Source: Amylostereum areolatum
Lineage: Eukaryota; Basidiomycota; Agaricomycetes; Russulales; Stereaceae
Direction: 5' to 3'
DNA: 40,231 nt
NCBI GenBank assembly: GCA_012932865.1
Contig: SAXG01000082.1
Span: forward strand, 1 to 40,231
The position numbers were made by a program, and so were the translations under genes. Under the pieces are notes generated by a model. It did not search any database and was not told where the DNA came from. It saw only the letters and a list, made by a program, of their open reading frames with translations. Below, in pieces: positions 29,262 to 40,065 of this stretch; the first letter of the stretch is position 1, and the number at the start of each line of letters is the position of its first letter.

Positions 29262-31110
29262 TGGGGATACAGAAGGTGGAATAGACATTGATTACTAGCG
29301 AGCATGCCCGGGCAATATACCCAGCGAGAGTGCCAGCCAATTCGGGTGCCCTTGTGTGAAGAGGTGTGTACTACATACACGTCCTCATGAATGCCTTGAT
29401 TATGAGCCAAGCATGACGAGAGCACGCACGTTAATAGATCATGGGCTTGATTACATCGCTGGGGTATGTACTCGACAAGCGCCACCTGCGGGCGGCCTTC
29501 ACACGCGTGGCTATAGTAGGTGCTAAATGTACACTCTGAACAGGCTCTCGAACAACAGGATGGCGGAGGGACAAAGACAGAAGACTGGCAGTCTGAAACG
29601 CGAATTCCATGTGAGACAGGGGACCCGAAGCAATACAAGCGGACGGCGCACCGGAGACGCGCCAGCCTTGGGCGCCCCCGCACACCTCTTCCGCATGAGG
29701 AGGTGCCGAAAAATATGTAGTAGAGCTAGGTTCGATTCAAACCCCTCTTCCACGTGCACGTGCTGGGTCTTGGTATGAGACTAATGGTTGCAACTCACGC
29801 GAACCTGGTGATCAGGTCCAGAACGACCACCCTTAGTAGACAAGCACAAGTCGGACCCGGGCCATTTCACTGCGCGAACCTCACTGTCTCCCAGGAAGGC
29901 AGTCACCAACGACAGAAGCTGGATCTGTACACTGTATGAGCATAGGGAAAACACGAACCAAGACTTACTCAACGATGCTCCGGACGCCTTGAGGATGCGC
30001 CGACGATACTCTCGGGCTTGTTGTGCACTACGCATTGTTCCAACGTCCGAATGCACTTGTCGTCTCAGTGTTTGATTTATACCTGGCGATATGCGTTCGT
30101 CTTCAATGCGGTGCTTTCAAAAGCGCCGATCCATGCCGACAAGGAGGACTTCCCGGGCGTTCCTGCACTCCCGCCTTCAGAATTCCCAGGTCGTTGCTAA
30201 ATTACACTGTTAGTGGGAAAGTGTAGTCGATTTAGGTGGGGTTTCACCTTTTTGCGGACCATCCATGAAAGGGGTACTAGCCGTAATCAGGAGGGGGCAT
30301 AAGCTTCTGATAAGCTTCTTTACACACACATGAACAGAGTCGCCTCAGCCTGGTTGATTCCACCACGTCTCGTACTCGTCATGCCTCTATTTTTGGCCGT
30401 GGCGGCTCAACAAATTGACTGTAAGGCATTTGTGGGGGCTTGTGCGGCTTGCGCTCAGAATCTGAGTGAGTGAAACGGAACAGGAGACGGAAGGCAATTT
30501 AGACGAGGCTTCTTGGTGGTACGAGTGGACAACCGTGTAGAATCCATGACGGGTAAACATCGTCATCATTCATGTTATTTGGCTATGCAGAACAAGAAGT
30601 TTAAGCATCCTGAATGAGCATGAGCGACACGTGCAAGAGACGTACCTGTTTTACTTAACCCATCACGACCACATCTTCCTCATCCTAGAGCATCAGGCAT
30701 CAGGAATCTGGAAAGTCTCAGGACGGAGACGGGTTCTCAGGAGGCTCATAGGTACTCGGAGGTTTGACTTCTTCTGCTTTAGTAGAACGAGCCCACGCGA
30801 CTGCATCTGTAGGCGTTCAGAGGGTTCAAAAAGCCACGATGGCCCCAGAAGAAACATCAAGACACAAGTAGCCTGTAGGATACTAGGATTCTAGGAATGA
30901 TGAATCGATCATAATCGGAGAGACGGCCGGACAAATTCTACTTATTACTACATAGAGCGGAATATATCATCGCCTCCGATAGGCACGTGCGTGAACGCGT
31001 GACGGCCTAGTCTCGATCGATGGTCTGCGAAGCTGCTTGCAGTGTTGCACAAGCTTCAAGTTGCACCTACTGCCGCTCAAGCTGTCAAAAATACATATCT
31101 CGTGGGGGCC
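29262..31110. other. No complete gene; possible minus-strand exons at 29809-30180
   Basis: On minus, IQLLSLVTAFLGDSEVRAVK (29926-29809) and AQQAREYRRRILKASG (about 30030-29980) look coding. They are separated by GT-AG introns, but the phases do not join. These may be remnants of a gene or a small gene I cannot resolve. From 30250 to 31110 I see nothing convincing. The F-box promoter should lie in its last part. Confidence 0.3.
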
Positions 31111-33112
31111 ATGGCTGAAGCCTCAAGATCGATCGTTTCGGGGGCCATGTAAGCTCTAGTCCCCCTGCTTTTGCACGCGATTGACGACTAGCAATCATGA
31201 AAGACAGGTTTTGACGCAGCGCATCCAAAATATAGATCAAGTGTTGTCAACTGGACGGGATTGTGCTGGCATTGGTGCGGAGATTGACAGCACTATCCAA
31301 TCCCTCAGCTTGATCGCGGCCCAACTCTTGAAGCGTCGTAATGCCTGTAGTCCACTCTTTCGACTCCCGCCCGAGATCCTTCGCGAGATCGTCTCGCTGG
31401 TTGCCCTTCAAGACCGACCACAGTTCTTTCCTCTGCTACAGTCTCACGCAAAGAAATCACCATTCCCATCTACCAATACATTGGGATGGATTGCTCTGAC
31501 ACACATCTGCCACAGTTTCCGGGCACTCATCCTCGACGATCGTGCCGCTTGGGCGAGTGTCGTAGCGCTGGTACCAAAAGGACATGATGAACTTCTCCTA
31601 CGCGCCGTCGACACTCCTCTCACTATCGCGCTCGACACTACAAGCTACAAGCTTCCAAAAACAACCATCGATTTCGTCATATCCAACCTACATCGTGCTC
31701 GAATCTTCGAGTTGAAAGAGCGCCCGTCCAAGAGGGCTCTTTGGACGGCGACCGCGTTCGAGAAAATCGCGCGGGCAGCTACGAATGGCCTTGAGCGTCT
31801 CGTTGTGGATACGACACAAAGATGGGAAGGCGAATGGGCTTTCACGCAACGCGAATGGCCAGAGCGATACCACCTTCCTTTCCTTCACGCCCCTCGTCTC
31901 CTGCACCTGTCCCTCAGAAATTCGTATATCCCCACCTTGGCCCCGTGCCTTACATATCTCGAGCTGGCTCGTGAAGGTCCCGTCATTGATGACACTCTCC
32001 CTCCTGCAGATGCGTTATTCGCTACACTGCGTGGATCTCCGCAGCTCAGAGTTCTTCGTCTTATCAACACCATTCCAGTCCTTACCGATCTACACGATGC
32101 AGCCATCTCATTTCCCCTCCTCACGGAGCTATCATTGTCCGGTTCGCGAACACGCTGCGTTGCGCTCTGGTCCCACCTCGTTCTTCCCACCCTGACCAAT
32201 CTATGCTTTCACATCGACTACGTTGACGACCTGGAAAGGGACATGAGGCATGATGATGGAACTTCCTTGGGCCCCATCCATGACTCCCTTCGCTACCCAT
32301 TCTTACAAAATCTGGCCCAGCGAATAGCGGACGACGCCGCTAGTGCAGCTCAGCCCATCATCGGCCTTTATATAGAAGAATGTCTTGATCGCTTGCGCAT
32401 ATGCCTCTGCGCCTCCGAAGCTGACAAACCAGAAGGTGACCGGTACCGTGTGGGTCCCTTTGGCCACGGGTTTGTATCCCGGCTTGACATCTCCTACGAC
32501 CGTTGGGACACCACGGATCCCAAATTTAACTTCGACAATACGCTCGAGTGCGTTGCCGCCGCGTTGAGGTTGTCACAGATCGAAACACTCGGGCTCGAAT
32601 CAACCCTATCAGTTCGTCACGATATATTCAGCCAGTTCACGGCAGTCCGAACGCTGGTCTTACGCTCCATGTCCGATTTCAAGCTTCTCGGCGACTCCCT
32701 TCCAACCGGCGTTATGCCCTTTCCAGCGTTGCGTACCCTGCGGTTGGCATATATACATCTCCCCGGACCCTTCGACGGGATGGACAATGGCAGTTCCCGT
32801 TGGGACGATTGCGAGGAAGGGTTCTTCGAGATCTTGGCCTATCGATCAAAGAAGGAGTGCGGAGTTCAGGAACTTACCTTGAAGAAGATAACCCTGTACA
32901 ACGCTACGAGATATGGCGCCTCAGAAGGTTTACAGGTGGAGAACTTGATCGCGCGGGCGAAGGACGTCGTCCCGCAAGTAGAAGTAAAGCAGATTTGGGC
33001 AAGATATGACCAGCATATTTCCTGCAGGTCTATGTTACTGCATCAATTCATGGATGTAAGAGTGTTCCTCTTGGTGTCGACCTTGAAACTTGCACTTGAC
33101 ATTTCAAGCTGA
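31111..33112 (+). CDS. F-box-like / LRR protein, 652 aa
   Basis: The ATG at 31111 opens MAEASRSIVSGAI. Exon 1 (31111-31148) joins exon 2 (31192-33112) across a 43-nt GT-AG intron. Without this exon the long frame has no ATG before residue 300 or so. An N-terminal helix (RIQNIDQVLSTGRD) is followed by the F-box-like core SPLFRLPPEILREIVSL (LPPEIL at about 71-76). Leucine-rich segments then run to the end (PRLLHLSLRNSYIPTLAPCL, LRVLRLINTIPVLTDL, FPALRTLRLAYIHLPG). F-box proteins bind Skp1 and select substrates for SCF ubiquitin ligases. These genes are greatly expanded in agaricomycetes. The frame is intact. Confidence 0.88.
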
Positions 33113-33785
33113 AACACTTCTCGTTTACTAGTCGTAGGCTCGGCAAGCACTGGACCCAAGCCAGGAATGCGCTTTCCCCGCTGTGATATGTATATCGAGG
33201 AACTCAGGCATGCAATTAGGTTTTTGTATGTTGACAACAAAAATGCCCCGCGTCCGCTTGACAAGGCGCCGGCGAGACCTTGCGAGCAAACAACGAAACA
33301 ATCGGCAGTTGCACTTGCCCTCCGGTGTATGAAAGATACAGGGCGACTGTCATCTGTCCAGGGTCAGCAGCAAGAACTACGTATATGTATGCATTACGAT
33401 GGCACTAGTGATCCGACGTGGATTGTTGTCGCCGCCACGAACCAAGCTCTGGGAGGCTGGTTCAAGTTGTTATTGGGATGGATGACAGGCAATCTCGAGG
33501 TGTATTCACCCATTCTCTGACGATGTGCCGTCACATAGTACGCAAATGCACTGTGTCAGAATAGACAGATAGATAGAAGGCACGGCGCCATTGCGGAACA
33601 GCCAGGTTTTCGGTAATTAAGTATCACGACATACGGTCGCGCCACCAGACCCACTGCGACAGTAAGGGCGATTAGACCTGGATTAAAGCCGTCGATCACA
33701 TAAGATTGTTTTGGATCGGGGGATATTATTGCAAGGTCGTGGACCACCGTTCGCGAGGAACCCCGGAGCCGGAATCGGCATTGAT
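33113..33785. other. No gene recognised
   Basis: This lies between the F-box gene and the right arm of the inverted repeat. A minus-strand stretch (DGFNPGLIALTVAVGLVARP, about 33705-33640) is hydrophobic and could be an exon, but it has no partner. It shows no similarity to the region just inside the left arm. Confidence 0.4.
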
Positions 33786-35202
33786 GCATAGAGGCCAAGA
33801 ACACGGATGCACGCGCGCATCGGGAGCTGCTCGCAGTCATGCGGCGCACTCAATGCGCGTGGCATACTTCAGTTGTACTACTTTAGAGGAATCTCGACCT
33901 TAAGCCTAGTTAAGCCTGCTTGTAGACACGCATACACGGGGGCCAGCACACACGAGGGCCAGTGAATGGAGAACAAGCAAAATAAGACGGCGGGTGTGCG
34001 CCGGAGAGGGTGGGTTGGCCGAACGCGCGACGCGGCTGGATTACATCAGCAGCGTAGGGTTGGAGTGGCAAGTCGCCATCAACTTTCAAGTCGGCCACAC
34101 CAGGCCACACCTCTAGCCTCTGACCCTCTGTCCATCGGCCTCTCCTGTGCGTACCGGTAAGGAGTGAGTGACCCAACTTCGTGAAACCAGACTTACCTCT
34201 CTTCGTTAGCGTAGGTTTCCCGGCAAGCCAGTGGCTCATTTCCTTGAGACGAGAGCCAACAAGTTTCGTTCACGCAAATTTCCCGCCGCGTCCCGCCGGC
34301 CTCGCAGTTCGCACAAGAATCGGCAAGATGCACACGTCGTCACTCGATGCTCTGGCGTGTGCGCGCTCAAGACCTCACGTCGGACGAGTCGTCGACTATT
34401 CGATGATTCAATGTCGGCGTAAGCAAGCAGGAGGACGGGATTCAGAGGCAGAAGGGCTTCGGAAGGTGCGCACGCACGCCGCTTGTCACGGGCTGTCTTC
34501 CTGATACAACCTGTCCACCATCCTTCTCACCATTCCAGATACCGCTCGAGTGCTCGTCTGACAGCAGGAAACAGTGGGCGATCCGTCATGGACGACGCAA
34601 CCGCCTTTCACCACCCGGCGAGTGAGTTCGAAAACATATACTGCTTCGTTTTCCAAACTCTCCATGCTGACCACTACGCGCACAGTACACGTATTCTCCC
34701 CTCCCACCGTCAATTTCAAGGCCGCATCCCACAAGGAGAAGGAACAGGCCGCGGGTCAATATTCCAAGGCTCCATGGACGTTTGAACATATGCATGCGTA
34801 CGTTCGATCCCTACGTGTCCACGCCCGTAGCCTCTCATCTTTACCACCCAGATTTGCACTGCTGCCGCCTCGGTCAACGTTCGAGAGTCGAAGGGCAAAC
34901 CCGACGCTGAGGTGCAATCCATGGCCTCTCACTGTCGCCGTCGCCGATGGAAAGCACGCCGACGCGGCGCCAGGTCCTTAACCACCGACACCCCGATCCC
35001 GGAGGCCTTTCCAGCGACACCCTGTCCCGACGTGCATCAGACGCGGCGGACAACCCGTTGGACGACGACAAGGGGGTGCGATGTCGAGGTATGGAACAAG
35101 GTACGCGGCCGTGTCAGCTTTCCCTGGGCGTACGTCTGACCGTTTCGTTTCCTAGGACACATCCGCCAGATCCTCAAGGCTCATGACGACGTATCCAGCC
35201 GC
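33786..35202 (-). repeat. Right arm of the 1417-bp inverted repeat
   Basis: This is the reverse complement of 24730-26146 with one mismatch found. Its outer edge at 35202 lies inside an open exon that continues into unique sequence, which suggests the right side is the original and the left side the copy. Confidence 0.95.
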
Positions 35203-35436
35203 AAACTCTGGGGCGAATACCGAGCACGATGGGGAAAACTCCATGGCCTTCCTGTCCCGTCTATGACGACCGACTAGGAACTTCAACATCTCCGCGACGC
35301 ACTATTGGGTTCCGTCGCAATACAGCGCGTTGAAGGGCGCCTATGCGCCTTGGGAAATCTGATATCCTGCAATGACCAACTTGTCCTCGTCCACTGGCAG
35401 GTCGACCATGAAGTGGAGGGCGCCAGCAAGTTCTAA
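34588..35436 (+). pseudogene. Right-arm copy of an unknown multi-exon gene, with in-frame stops
   Basis: The start is MDDATAFHHPA at 34588 followed by an intron (GTGAGTTCG...CGCACAG). A later exon in the frame of MESTPTRRQVLNHRHPDP joins, across GTACGC...CCTAG (35101-35155), to HIRQILKAHDDVSSRKLWGE and YRARWGKLHGLPVPS. A TAG at 35275-35277 then interrupts. The same frame continues with ELQHLRDALLGSVAIQRVEG and LVLVHWQVDHEVEGASKF to TAA at 35434. Continuing sense after the stop suggests recent loss of function. The exon between the two introns is not securely framed. The family is unknown to me. Confidence 0.4.
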
Positions 35437-36078
35437 GCCTTTCGCCAGACTTTCGCCGACAACGTGCTCGTGGCATCATACTGTGGGGTCACGAACCAGG
35501 ACCGGATCGTACATCCCGAGACGAGTAGGACTACGATACGTTAAGCAGTCCCATCCAGATCGTGCTGGCGGTGCGTCTCTTTACCTCCTTCTTCCTCCCT
35601 CTGAATTCAGGAGCTGATGCAGTTATGTTTATGTAGGCGAACCGTGGATGGTTTGTGCTCGGTGATACTCGTGTACATGACTACCTGGGCACTGCGAGGC
35701 GAAGACGACGAGTTCCACGATAGTCAGCCCAAGGAAAGGAATTACCACGATGTAGGTTGTCGGTACCTCGAGGTTTTTTCCTCTTAATAGCATCCGCAGG
35801 GTTTCGAGTCATCCGAAATCCGGGCCCGTCCTTTCACTGGAAAGTTGCGAACCCGACTGTTTCCCCACTTTCCACACTTTCCATACCGTAACCCCTTGAA
35901 CCAGGTTTGAGTATTGATGACGTTACGGTATGGCTCGGTCGGGATTAAATACGACTCTACGAGGGTAGCGGCAGCAAAGCGAAGAATCAATACAGGCTTC
36001 GTTTTGACGACGAAGAGCGGGCTGAGGACAGGATGCACGAGCTTCCAATTCGAACCTCCGCCTACGATACCTTAAACA
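35437..36078. other. No clear gene; possible further exons
   Basis: Downstream of the broken gene, short plus-strand frames (AFRQTFADNVLVASYCGVTN; RVGLRYVKQSHPDRAG) may be its decayed 3' exons. From about 35650 to 36078 nothing is convincing. Confidence 0.3.
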
Positions 36079-36459
36079 ATGATCTTGTGTCGAATTCCGT
36101 CAACTCTGGCACCGCACATCTGGGCGGAGCTCGCCTACATCCTGTTGGATTCGAGTCACGGCAAGAGGCCTGGTACGCACGTTTTGCCTTCGTGGGTTTC
36201 ACCAGCAGGGCTAACAGTTACTCTGCAGGAAGAACAGCGAAAGCCGGAGTCGGAAGGAATAGAGCGTTACTCGTGGATCCTCCGCCTCAGCTCAGGACTG
36301 ACAAGCGACGTTTACGACGAGAGAAACGCGTGGAATGATGGTGTACTTTGCACGGAATGCAACTTTACTGGTCATACAGCACAGAGGAGACGGCAGTCAA
36401 CGAACATCAGAGATCGGTCGGTATGTCAAATGGGAAAACCAGGCCCCCTGCGGCGGTGA
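36079..36459 (+). CDS. Hypothetical protein fragment, 126 aa
   Basis: One open frame reads HIWAELAYILLDSSHGKRPG, then EEQRKPESEGIERYSWILRL and SSGLTSDVYDERNAWND. Amino-acid use looks natural, and there is a short Cys pair (LCTECNF). It may be the last exon of the broken gene upstream or a small separate gene. No family is known to me. Confidence 0.4.
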   Translation: MILCRIPSTLAPHIWAELAYILLDSSHGKRPGTHVLPSWVSPAGLTVTLQEEQRKPESEGIERYSWILRLSSGLTSDVYDERNAWNDGVLCTECNFTGHTAQRRRQSTNIRDRSVCQMGKPGPLRR

Positions 36460-36500
36460 AGTCGGCATGCACGCGGAGTACAAACCTACAGAGGACGTCA

Positions 36501-37094
36501 TTAACGGGTGGAGAAAAATGAACTGTCTACGCACGTCCTCACGGCGGCGTCCGCCAGAGTATTATCCCCTCGTAAATTTATGACCCGATTCTTTGTCCCC
36601 ATGGCCATCACGACGAGCTCCCCGTTCCAAGAAGGCAGATCTGGGAAACGCGACTTGATCGCGTAGTTGACGGTGACTCGGGGACAGAGAGTGCACGAAA
36701 CGAGGAACCGATGTTGCTTGCCGCAGTCGTCGGCGACGGTGACCCAACAATCGTGGACGGCGGTCTGCGTTCCCAGGAGGGTCTCGACGGCGGGGAAGCG
36801 CGGTGAATGGGCAGATTCGTGTTTGGGGATGATTGTCGGGACTTGGGCAGATATGGGGGCTTCGGCACGCGCCTGATAGAAACGCGCGCGCACGGCGGTC
36901 TGGCTCTGTGGAGAGACACCGTCAGTCCATCCTCAACATCGATTTCAGAATCAGTACTCGCCTGAAAAGCGTGAACTGGAGCTCGTAAAGAGGGCATATC
37001 GTGGACTCGGTGGATGCTTTCAAGGTCAAACTCGAATGAAGCGTAAGGCGAGGTCTGCTCGACATAAAAACACTCCGAACTCGGACTCGGACAT
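36501..37094 (-). CDS. Hypothetical protein with a GC-AG intron and one likely frame error
   Basis: The ATG at 37094 opens MSESEFGVFLCRADLA. The sense then continues one base out of frame as YASFEFDLESIHRVHDMPSL; one T too many in the TT at about 37045 would explain it. The exon ends RAPVHAFQ. A 56-nt intron (36906-36961) with a GC donor follows, and then SQTAVRARFYQARAEAPISA, FPAVETLLGTQTAVHDCWVT, HRFLVSCTLCPRVTVNYAIK and GELVVMAMGTKNRVINLRG to TAA at 36501. I do not know the family, but the coding character is strong. It is divergent from the RING gene at 37563. With the extra base it is a pseudogene or a sequence error. Confidence 0.55.
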
Positions 37095-37562
37095 CGTAAG
37101 ACATGGTCGGGGTATTGTCTTCAATGTACGCGTCCCCTCGCTCGCGGGATCCGATTGACGGTGAATGAGTGTCATTGAGGACGCCCTAGCTCGAGGGAAG
37201 AGGTACGAATGGGACCCGGTGGGCGGGCTTGTCGGGCGATTGTCAATTCCCGGACCGGAAAACGGGCGACGCGAGGCGACACTCGACGTAGATTCCGTCA
37301 AGTCACCAACTGGCCCGGTCGGCGGTCGCTCAGCGCTCAATGGCGATAGGATCAATGCCCACACCGTGTCCATTGTATGTCCATTCAGCTATACGTCCTC
37401 ACATTCTCATTCTCATTCACATTCTCATTCTCATTCCCTTCGGCCGCTCGACGGGGACTCGTCGACCCGAGAGGGAGGAGTCAACTGGCATACAAATAGC
37501 TTCGGGTCAACGGTAAGTGCCATTCAACTTCGGTCATCCACGCACTCGTATTCATCACCGCC
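37095..37562. promoter_or_regulatory. Intergenic region of two divergent genes
   Basis: This region between the ATGs of the minus-strand gene (37094) and the RING gene (37563) should hold both promoters. A microsatellite lies at 37401-37436. No TATA box is evident. A long plus-strand open frame here is not supported by motif. Confidence 0.35.
37401..37436 (+). repeat. (ATTCTC)n microsatellite
   Basis: Six or so copies of the hexamer ATTCTC, one of them ATTCAC, lie in the presumed 5' region of the RING gene. Confidence 0.8.
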
Positions 37563-38415
37563 ATGCTCCAGGATCTCTGCGCCATCATCGCCGACCTCAC
37601 CATTGTCGAGGCAACCGATTCTCCTTCCATTGCGATCGTGCCTTCCCCACCCCCCGCGTCCGTCGATTCTCCCCAGGGTCACTCTTCAGCTGAGAGGCAG
37701 ACCGCGACGCCGACCCGTGCGACAAAGGCCAAGGCAGCCGTCCCGCGCCGCAAGAAGGCCAACTCCTCGAGACGCCGCCCTTCGGCTTTGGAACAGGTGA
37801 GCTTCTCCGCCGCCAACTTTGGTTCCGACATGGATGTCTTTCGTCTCTGACGAACCACGCCGTCAACCTCTAGGACAACGCGGCGCTCAGAGTCCGCCTC
37901 GAACAACTCGTACGGATTCAGGACAAGATCACCCAGGCAGAAGCTCGTCTCCGCGGCATCACGACCCGCTGGGAGAAGGTGAGTTGTATATTTTCCCAGC
38001 CTTGGTGTGTATGATTGTTCATACTCACCTTTGTTCAGATCCGCGCAGACCGTGACATAGAGCTTACCTGTGCCGTGTGTCTGAACGTCATGGCTCACCC
38101 CTACATGTCTGTTCCCTCACGCTGGCCGTCCCGCACCCTCTGCTGACCTTTTGCACAGTATACCAGGGTGCAATCATGCCTTCTGTTACACTTGCATCCG
38201 CAAGTCCATGGCCGCAGAGAGGGCAAGCTCTATCAATCCATTCTCGCAATCCACCTACAGGTGCCCGCCTGCCGAGGGCGGTTCAGGGCATCCGCCCGCG
38301 GCGTTTACCCGCCGTCGACCGCATCCTCGAAGCTCTTAATCATGCCATCGGCCCTCCTTCGGGAGATGACTGCACTGACGAGACGGGCGCGTTTGATACT
38401 CTCTTCACTGCTTGA
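37563..38415 (+). pseudogene. RING-finger (C3HC4) protein, frames disturbed near the end
   Basis: Exons are 37563-37796, 37874-37978, 38039-38106 and 38159 onward. The three GT-AG introns are 77, 60 and 52 nt. The N-terminus is low-complexity and basic (AVPRRKKANSSRRRPS). A helix follows (ALRVRLEQLVRIQDKITQAE), and then the RING: LTCAVCLNVMAHPYI, GCNHAFCYTCIRK and YRC plus PACRGRFR. C3HC4 RINGs recruit E2 enzymes for ubiquitin transfer. The last Cys pair is split by a one-base loss, and two further one-base gains lie within 70 bp. All three are in runs of C or G (about 38263-38315), after which the sense resumes as AVDRILEALNHAIG to TGA 38415. It is either a recent pseudogene or a sequencing fault. 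Confidence 0.65.
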
Positions 38416-38952
38416 TGGTCTATGGTCTCGCAATTCCTCTATTCACGCGTTTGGTATGATTCGTGTCTTGTTAGTGAAACAGATGCAGATTGTATGATAC
38501 GATTGTAACAAATGTGCCATGGCTTGTCCACGAGTTTGTAAGAATTGGACTTATCCTTTATCTCCAGAATCAGAATCGATAACACTGCTGAAAGAAGACG
38601 AGATCGCGATAGGCCTCTTGTCACGGCGGTCGAACGAGGAGAATTTGGAATTAGGAGGGAAAGATAACTGGGGCTCCATGCGAAAAGATGGCAAGTAAGG
38701 GGGGAATGAGTGGGATGTGAGAATGCGTCGAAGGAAAGACGCGTCGCGTCGCGATTGTTTGAACTTTGAAGACGCGCGCGAAAAGTCCCACGGTTGCGGT
38801 CACGTGATATTATGAACCGTCGCGGCGTCGCTTGAGAATGATTCGCTGTCATAATCTATCTATCTATCTTGTGAGTGGACTGTCATCACGGTCATTGATT
38901 CTTGAACGTTGAACGTTGTACCCCTTTCGTCTGCTCTCTGTTCGCAAGGCGC
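38416..38952. other. No gene recognised
   Basis: This lies between the RING gene and the next plus-strand gene. A CTAT tetranucleotide run lies at about 38858-38869. The long minus-strand frame here shows no motif or splice pattern and is not called. Confidence 0.5.
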
Positions 38953-40062
38953 ATGGCGCACAATCCTGATACCCCAGAGGCAAAGGCTCCCTTACCACCA
39001 ACACCCAATGATACGTCTGCATCAGCATCTAGCTCCAGGGTCGACGTTGGTGTTTCTCCTTCTCTATGATGTGATGGCTATTGAAGTACCTCGAACTGTT
39101 AGGAAGATCCAGACTATTGGAAGGCCCTCTACGAAGAGCGCAACAATGCTCTCCACATGATGACCCTCGCGCGCGACAAGGCGGTTGTCGAGCTTCGAAA
39201 CTCGAAAACGGCATATAAGGACGTGAGCGAAGCTCTGGTCCTACAAATGGTGTTCAACGATCAGATTCAAAAGAAGGCAGTCGAACTTGAAGCCCTTCTT
39301 CGCACCCGTACAGCTGAGTTAACAGCTCTTCAAGAGTTCTTTCCTTCCGACGGGGAGATTGCAGATGCAGAAATCATACAGGCCCTTGGGGATCTCAATT
39401 ATGAGATAAAACAAGCGTCCACTTTACTTTCCTACACATATGCGGAAACTCCCCCTGTGGCAACCAGCGGCATGGAGAAAGATTCACTCTCGATCCTTGG
39501 GGATCGCGTCGGCCGCGGCTTACCCAAGATACTGGCAGAACACGGAGACAGCGTCAGTGACGGCCTTGCTATGCAGATCGCGATACAAGGCTGTATATCT
39601 TCGCGGGTTCGTCGTATCCTTATGCGATGGTGTTTTGGGAGCTCCAACAACGAACAAATCCTTGTGGATGTGCACAAAACCATACAGAGTGCAGGTACGT
39701 ATTACTTGTTCCAACATGCCTCACTCGTTGCTGAGTGTTCTGTAGAGCCTGATCAGGTTGCAAGAAAATGGTACGCACTCACGCGTCGGCATGCCCACTG
39801 GATGACATGGAAGCGCTCCAAATCCGAGGGTGCATACATTAAGGATATCAGAGATCTCCTCTGCAAGGTTCTTGTTGCCACCCGATACGAGCCAGATACA
39901 ATCGCGGCGGCGGCAGTCGTGGATACCAAAGTTGCCTCCCACCTGGCCGACCATGCTACTGATGTCCTCCGTCTGCTGGTTTGCACCTTCGACAGCTCGT
40001 CCCGAGCATCTCGTTCTTGGACAGCCGATCGATATCTTTTTCCATCTCTGAAGACGTTATGA
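38953..40062 (+). CDS. Hypothetical coiled-coil-like protein, 333 aa
   Basis: The ATG at 38953 opens MAHNPDTPEAKAPLPPTPND. Exons are 38953-39045, 39103-39694 and 39746-40062. Introns are 57 and 51 nt, and the total is 334 codons. The second intron is a multiple of three without a stop, so read-through adds 17 residues. After a Ser/Pro-rich start the protein is helical: DYWKALYEERNNALHMMTLA, then VFNDQIQKKAVELEALLRTR and TAELTALQEFFP. The C-terminal part is all-helical too (DQVARKWYALTRRHAHWMTW). I do not recognise a domain. Such proteins occur in agaricomycete genomes as hypothetical proteins. The frame is complete. Confidence 0.65.
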
Positions 40063-40065
40063 GTA

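Noticed and set aside
29129..29683. A 184-codon minus-strand frame
   Set aside because: It lies antisense to the last WD40 exon and has Cys/Ser/His-rich composition without motif or splice pattern.
29722..29760. GGTTCGATTC resembling a tRNA B box
   Set aside because: No A box or cloverleaf can be formed upstream.
37165..37800. A 211-codon plus-strand frame upstream of the RING gene
   Set aside because: It runs through a microsatellite and a splice-bounded gene in another frame. No motif supports it.
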